A stretch of DNA of 64,000 bases, from contig NZ_SEWF01000003.1 in NCBI RefSeq assembly GCF_004168285.1, forward strand, positions 124,001 to 188,000. Direction: 5' to 3'. The notes under the pieces were generated by a model that saw nothing but the letters and a program-made list of their open reading frames with translations, was not told where the DNA came from and made no database searches. This document shows positions 61,743-64,000 of this stretch, in pieces. Position numbers and translations under genes: made by a program. How positions within the stretch are numbered: the first letter of the stretch is position 1; each line of letters opens with the position of its first letter. This stretch comes from Emticicia agri. Lineage in GTDB: Bacteria > Bacteroidota > Bacteroidia > Cytophagales > Spirosomataceae.

Positions 61743-62426
61743 TCAAAGGCTCAAAACTTTCAGAAATTCATTTTTTTTCTCTTCTTCCTTGAACACTCCT
61801 CCGTAATAAGCTGTTATAGTTGAACTTGTCTGGTCAGCTACCCCTCTTGAAGATACGCACTGATGGTCTGCGTCTATCATTACAGCCACATCTTCTGTCA
61901 TCAAAGCAGCCTTTAAAGCAATGCCAATTTGCATAGTCATTCGCTCCTGTACCTGTGGACGGCGGGCATAATAATTAACAATCCGGTGTAGCTTCGATAA
62001 TCCTATTACCTTACCACCTGAAATATACGCAATATGAGCTTTACCAATGATAGGCACAAAATGATGCTCACAGTTAGAGTAAAACTGAATATTTTTCTCT
62101 ACCAGCATTTCATTGTAATTGTAGTCGTTGGTAAACAATGTCATGGTTGGCTTATTGTCAGGGTTCAGTCCTGCAAAAGTTTCCTTCACATACATCTTAG
62201 CTACCCTGTGCGGCGTACCTCTCAGGCTTTCGTCTAAAAGGTCGAGCCCCAAGATGTGCATTATCTCCCTGAAATGTACTTCAATTAATTCTATCTTGGT
62301 CTCATCATCCATATCAAAGGCATCTTCTCGCAGAGGCGTGTCAGGATTTGCAGAAAAATGAGCCTCCCCTACTTCCTCAATAGATAAATGCTTGTAATCA
62401 GGATTTTTATTTTTGTCAATCATCAA
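61743..62426 (-). CDS. folE: GTP cyclohydrolase I
   Basis: FolE converts GTP to dihydroneopterin triphosphate at the start of folate (or biopterin) synthesis. The 227 residues contain YSNCEHHFVPIIGKAHIAYI, the zinc site Cys/His, KLHRIVNYYARRPQVQERMT and DHQCVSSRGVADQTSST with the second zinc Cys and catalytic His. Length is normal with a short acidic N-terminal extension. Two ATG codons in a row begin the frame. A -7 match TATTTTTG (62456-62449) lies just upstream. Confidence 0.96.
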   Translation of the reverse strand: MMIDKNKNPDYKHLSIEEVGEAHFSANPDTPLREDAFDMDDETKIELIEVHFREIMHILGLDLLDESLRGTPHRVAKMYVKETFAGLNPDNKPTMTLFTNDYNYNEMLVEKNIQFYSNCEHHFVPIIGKAHIAYISGGKVIGLSKLHRIVNYYARRPQVQERMTMQIGIALKAALMTEDVAVMIDADHQCVSSRGVADQTSSTITAYYGGVFKEEEKKNEFLKVLSL

Positions 62427-62553
62427 TATTTGTGCTATGATTTATGTACAAAAATAAGCGATTGTGTTACGAATAAAATAATATTTATACACTAAACTTT
62501 TGAAATTGCGTAATTAGTCTATTTTTTTGCAAAAAATCTTTCTTAACCAAACT

Positions 62554-63894
62554 ATGAAAAGACGCGACTTTATCTCTGCCAGCCTGGCCACGTCAAGCCT
62601 GCCATTTATCGTGAAAAAGAAACCTATAGAAGACAAAAAAGTGAGATTAGGATTTATAGGTGTTGGTTTAAGAGGTAGAACCCACCTTCAACAAGTCATG
62701 TATCGACCTGATGTTGAGGTTCCGGCTATTTGCGATATTGATAAAAATTCCATAGCAGAAGCCAATAAGATTTTCCAGAAATTCAATAAACCTGCTCCAG
62801 CCACTTACACCAAAGGAGAAAGAGATTTTGAGAACATGGTGAAACGAGATGATTTGGATGGGATAGTGATATCTACACCCTGGGAATGGCACGTGCCGAT
62901 GGCGGTAGCCACTATGAAAGCTGGCAAATATGCAGGTGTTGAAGTGTCGGCCACTGTTACTTTACAGGAATCATGGGATTTGGTGGATACTTTTGAGCAA
63001 ACAGGTTCACATTGCATGATATTGGAAAACGTTTGTTACAGACGCGATATTATGGCTGTTTTAAATATGGTCAGAAAAGGAATGTTTGGCGAAATGCTTT
63101 ATGGACACTGTGGCTACGAACACGATTTGCGTTTTGTAAAACTGAATGACGGAAAGTCAGCCTATGGCAAAGGAGTAGAATTTGGTGAAAAAGGATTTAG
63201 CGAATCTCGTTGGAGAACTCAGCACTCCATAGATAGAAACGGAGATTTATATCCAACTCATGGGTTAGGCCCTGTAGCCCACTGGATGGATATTAATTAT
63301 GGAAACCAGTTTTTGTATTTAACCTCAATGGCAACAAAAGCAAGAGGTATGCACAATTATATTGTTGCCAATGGTGGTGAAAACCACCCCAATGCCAAAG
63401 TAAAATTCAAATTGGGTGATATTGTAACGACAACCATTCAATGTGCCAATGGCGAAAATATTGTCATTATCCATGATACAAGCAGTCCTCGCCCTTACTC
63501 ATTAGGTTTCAGAGCACAGGGAACTAAAGGGATTTGGATGAACGACGGCAACCAGATTTATATAGAAGGAACTTCTAAGAAACATGATACCTGGGAGCCT
63601 TTTGCTGAGTATCAGAAGGAGTACGATCATCCTTTATGGAAAAGGTTTGAACAAGATGCCGTAAATGCCGGACATGGGGGCATGGATTTTTTTGTAATCC
63701 GAGCCTTTATTGAATCTATCAAAAGAAAAGTTGCGCCACCCATTGATGTGTATGATGCAGCAGCCTGGAGTGCCATCAGTCCGCTTTCTGAATTATCCAT
63801 TGCCAGAGGAAGTTCTTCTGTTGAAATACCTGACTTTACCAGAGGTAAATGGCGTACCAGAAAAAGAATGTTTGGCCTGAATGATGAGTATTAA
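62554..63894 (+). CDS. Gfo/Idh/MocA-family protein, GH109-like (alpha-N-acetylgalactosaminidase type)
   Basis: The 446-residue protein has a twin-arginine signal (MKRRDFISASLATSS), then a Rossmann fold with GFIGVGLRGRTHL and the Gfo/Idh/MocA C-terminal domain. YGHCGYEHDLRF, HGLGPVAHWMDINYG and RGMHNYIVANGGENHP match GH109 enzymes, which hydrolyse glycosides (typically N-acetylgalactosamine) using bound NAD without net redox change. It would be folded with cofactor before export to the periplasm. Only 65 bp separate it from the next ORF, a probable sugar permease, which supports a role in sugar scavenging. The ATG at 62554 fits the Tat signal. Confidence 0.88.
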   Translation: MKRRDFISASLATSSLPFIVKKKPIEDKKVRLGFIGVGLRGRTHLQQVMYRPDVEVPAICDIDKNSIAEANKIFQKFNKPAPATYTKGERDFENMVKRDDLDGIVISTPWEWHVPMAVATMKAGKYAGVEVSATVTLQESWDLVDTFEQTGSHCMILENVCYRRDIMAVLNMVRKGMFGEMLYGHCGYEHDLRFVKLNDGKSAYGKGVEFGEKGFSESRWRTQHSIDRNGDLYPTHGLGPVAHWMDINYGNQFLYLTSMATKARGMHNYIVANGGENHPNAKVKFKLGDIVTTTIQCANGENIVIIHDTSSPRPYSLGFRAQGTKGIWMNDGNQIYIEGTSKKHDTWEPFAEYQKEYDHPLWKRFEQDAVNAGHGGMDFFVIRAFIESIKRKVAPPIDVYDAAAWSAISPLSELSIARGSSSVEIPDFTRGKWRTRKRMFGLNDEY

Positions 63895-63959
63895 CATTAA
63901 TTATAACCTGAACAAATTTATCTTACAAATCAGTTACCTGATTTCTTAACCCTATTCAT

Positions 63960-64000
63960 ATGGAACAAAATAATAAAAGCTATCTTGGCCCTCTTTTTCT
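63960..64000 (+). CDS. start of a probable MFS sugar permease (partial)
   Basis: Only the first 13 codons (MEQNNKSYLGPLF plus one) are visible. The NKSYxGPL start resembles the N-terminus of Bacteroidota fucose/glucose-galactose MFS permeases. The call is tentative because almost all of the protein is outside the window. Confidence 0.3.
   Translation, partial: MEQNNKSYLGPLF

Noticed and set aside
1-64000. CRISPR arrays, prophage, transposase or toxin-antitoxin genes
   Set aside because: No regularly spaced repeats, integrase, transposase, capsid or paired toxin-antitoxin ORFs were seen on either strand.

Overview
The window is chromosomal DNA from an AT-rich member of the Bacteroidota, most likely order Cytophagales (the order is an inference). 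The supporting signs are a SusC/SusD pair, type IX secretion sorting domains of both kinds (a CHU_C / type B tail at 17401-19599 and a short type A tail at 25594-26883), a MenD menaquinone gene, HU-CCDC81/SPOR and START-like genes typical of the phylum, weak Shine-Dalgarno sequences, and promoters of the Bacteroidota sigma type (TTTG or TTG, 18-21 nt, then TAnnTTTG) at several genes. No CRISPR array, phage, transposase or plasmid gene is visible. Apart from one small palindromic element the region looks like ordinary chromosome.

Layout. Positions 1-6552 (minus) hold an envelope cluster: a large TPR protein, a plug-less outer-membrane barrel, an HU-CCDC81/SPOR membrane protein and, after a terminator, a TonB-like energy transducer cut by the window edge. 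Positions 6823-24159 carry housekeeping genes: an M61 peptidase, a TPR lipoprotein, menD, the primary sigma factor rpoD, rpsO-pnp, tRNA-Leu and two identical tRNA-Lys genes, a BatE-like protein, a T9SS cargo, rlmD and dnaB. Positions 24424-29735 hold a PhoH ATPase, a 160-bp palindromic (MITE-like) element, a secreted M43 metalloprotease, a dCMP deaminase, a SlyD-type FKBP, an ACP phosphodiesterase and holA.

Positions 30588-37287 contain a complete six-gene EBO cluster (eboA-eboF), one of the more unusual loci here. Its products are an orphan protein, a TatD-like hydrolase, a UbiA-like prenyltransferase, a dehydroquinate-synthase-like cyclase, a TIM-barrel isomerase-like protein and an alkaline-phosphatase-superfamily protein with an altered metal site. 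Together they look like a biosynthetic or modification pathway for a still undefined small molecule. Next to it (37317-42550) is a TolC-HlyD-ABC exporter with a divergent TetR regulator. The ABC ATPase has lost the Walker A lysine, the LSGGQ signature and the H-loop histidine.

Positions 42694-50476 return to core functions: elongator tRNA-Met, a START-like protein with an LptF/LptG permease, deoxynucleoside kinase, TrhO, YdeI, GNAT, SurE and a GH3-family protein. Positions 50486-64000 include a DUF2231/cytochrome c/LRR fusion, an orphan SusC-SusD pair, Nudix and LysE genes, a stomatin-like SPFH protein, a small NTF2-like protein, a diheme cytochrome c, folE, a Tat-exported GH109-like oxidoreductase-fold glycosidase and the first codons of a probable sugar permease. 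Start codons were moved downstream from the longest reading frame where a promoter, signal peptide or ATG made this more plausible.
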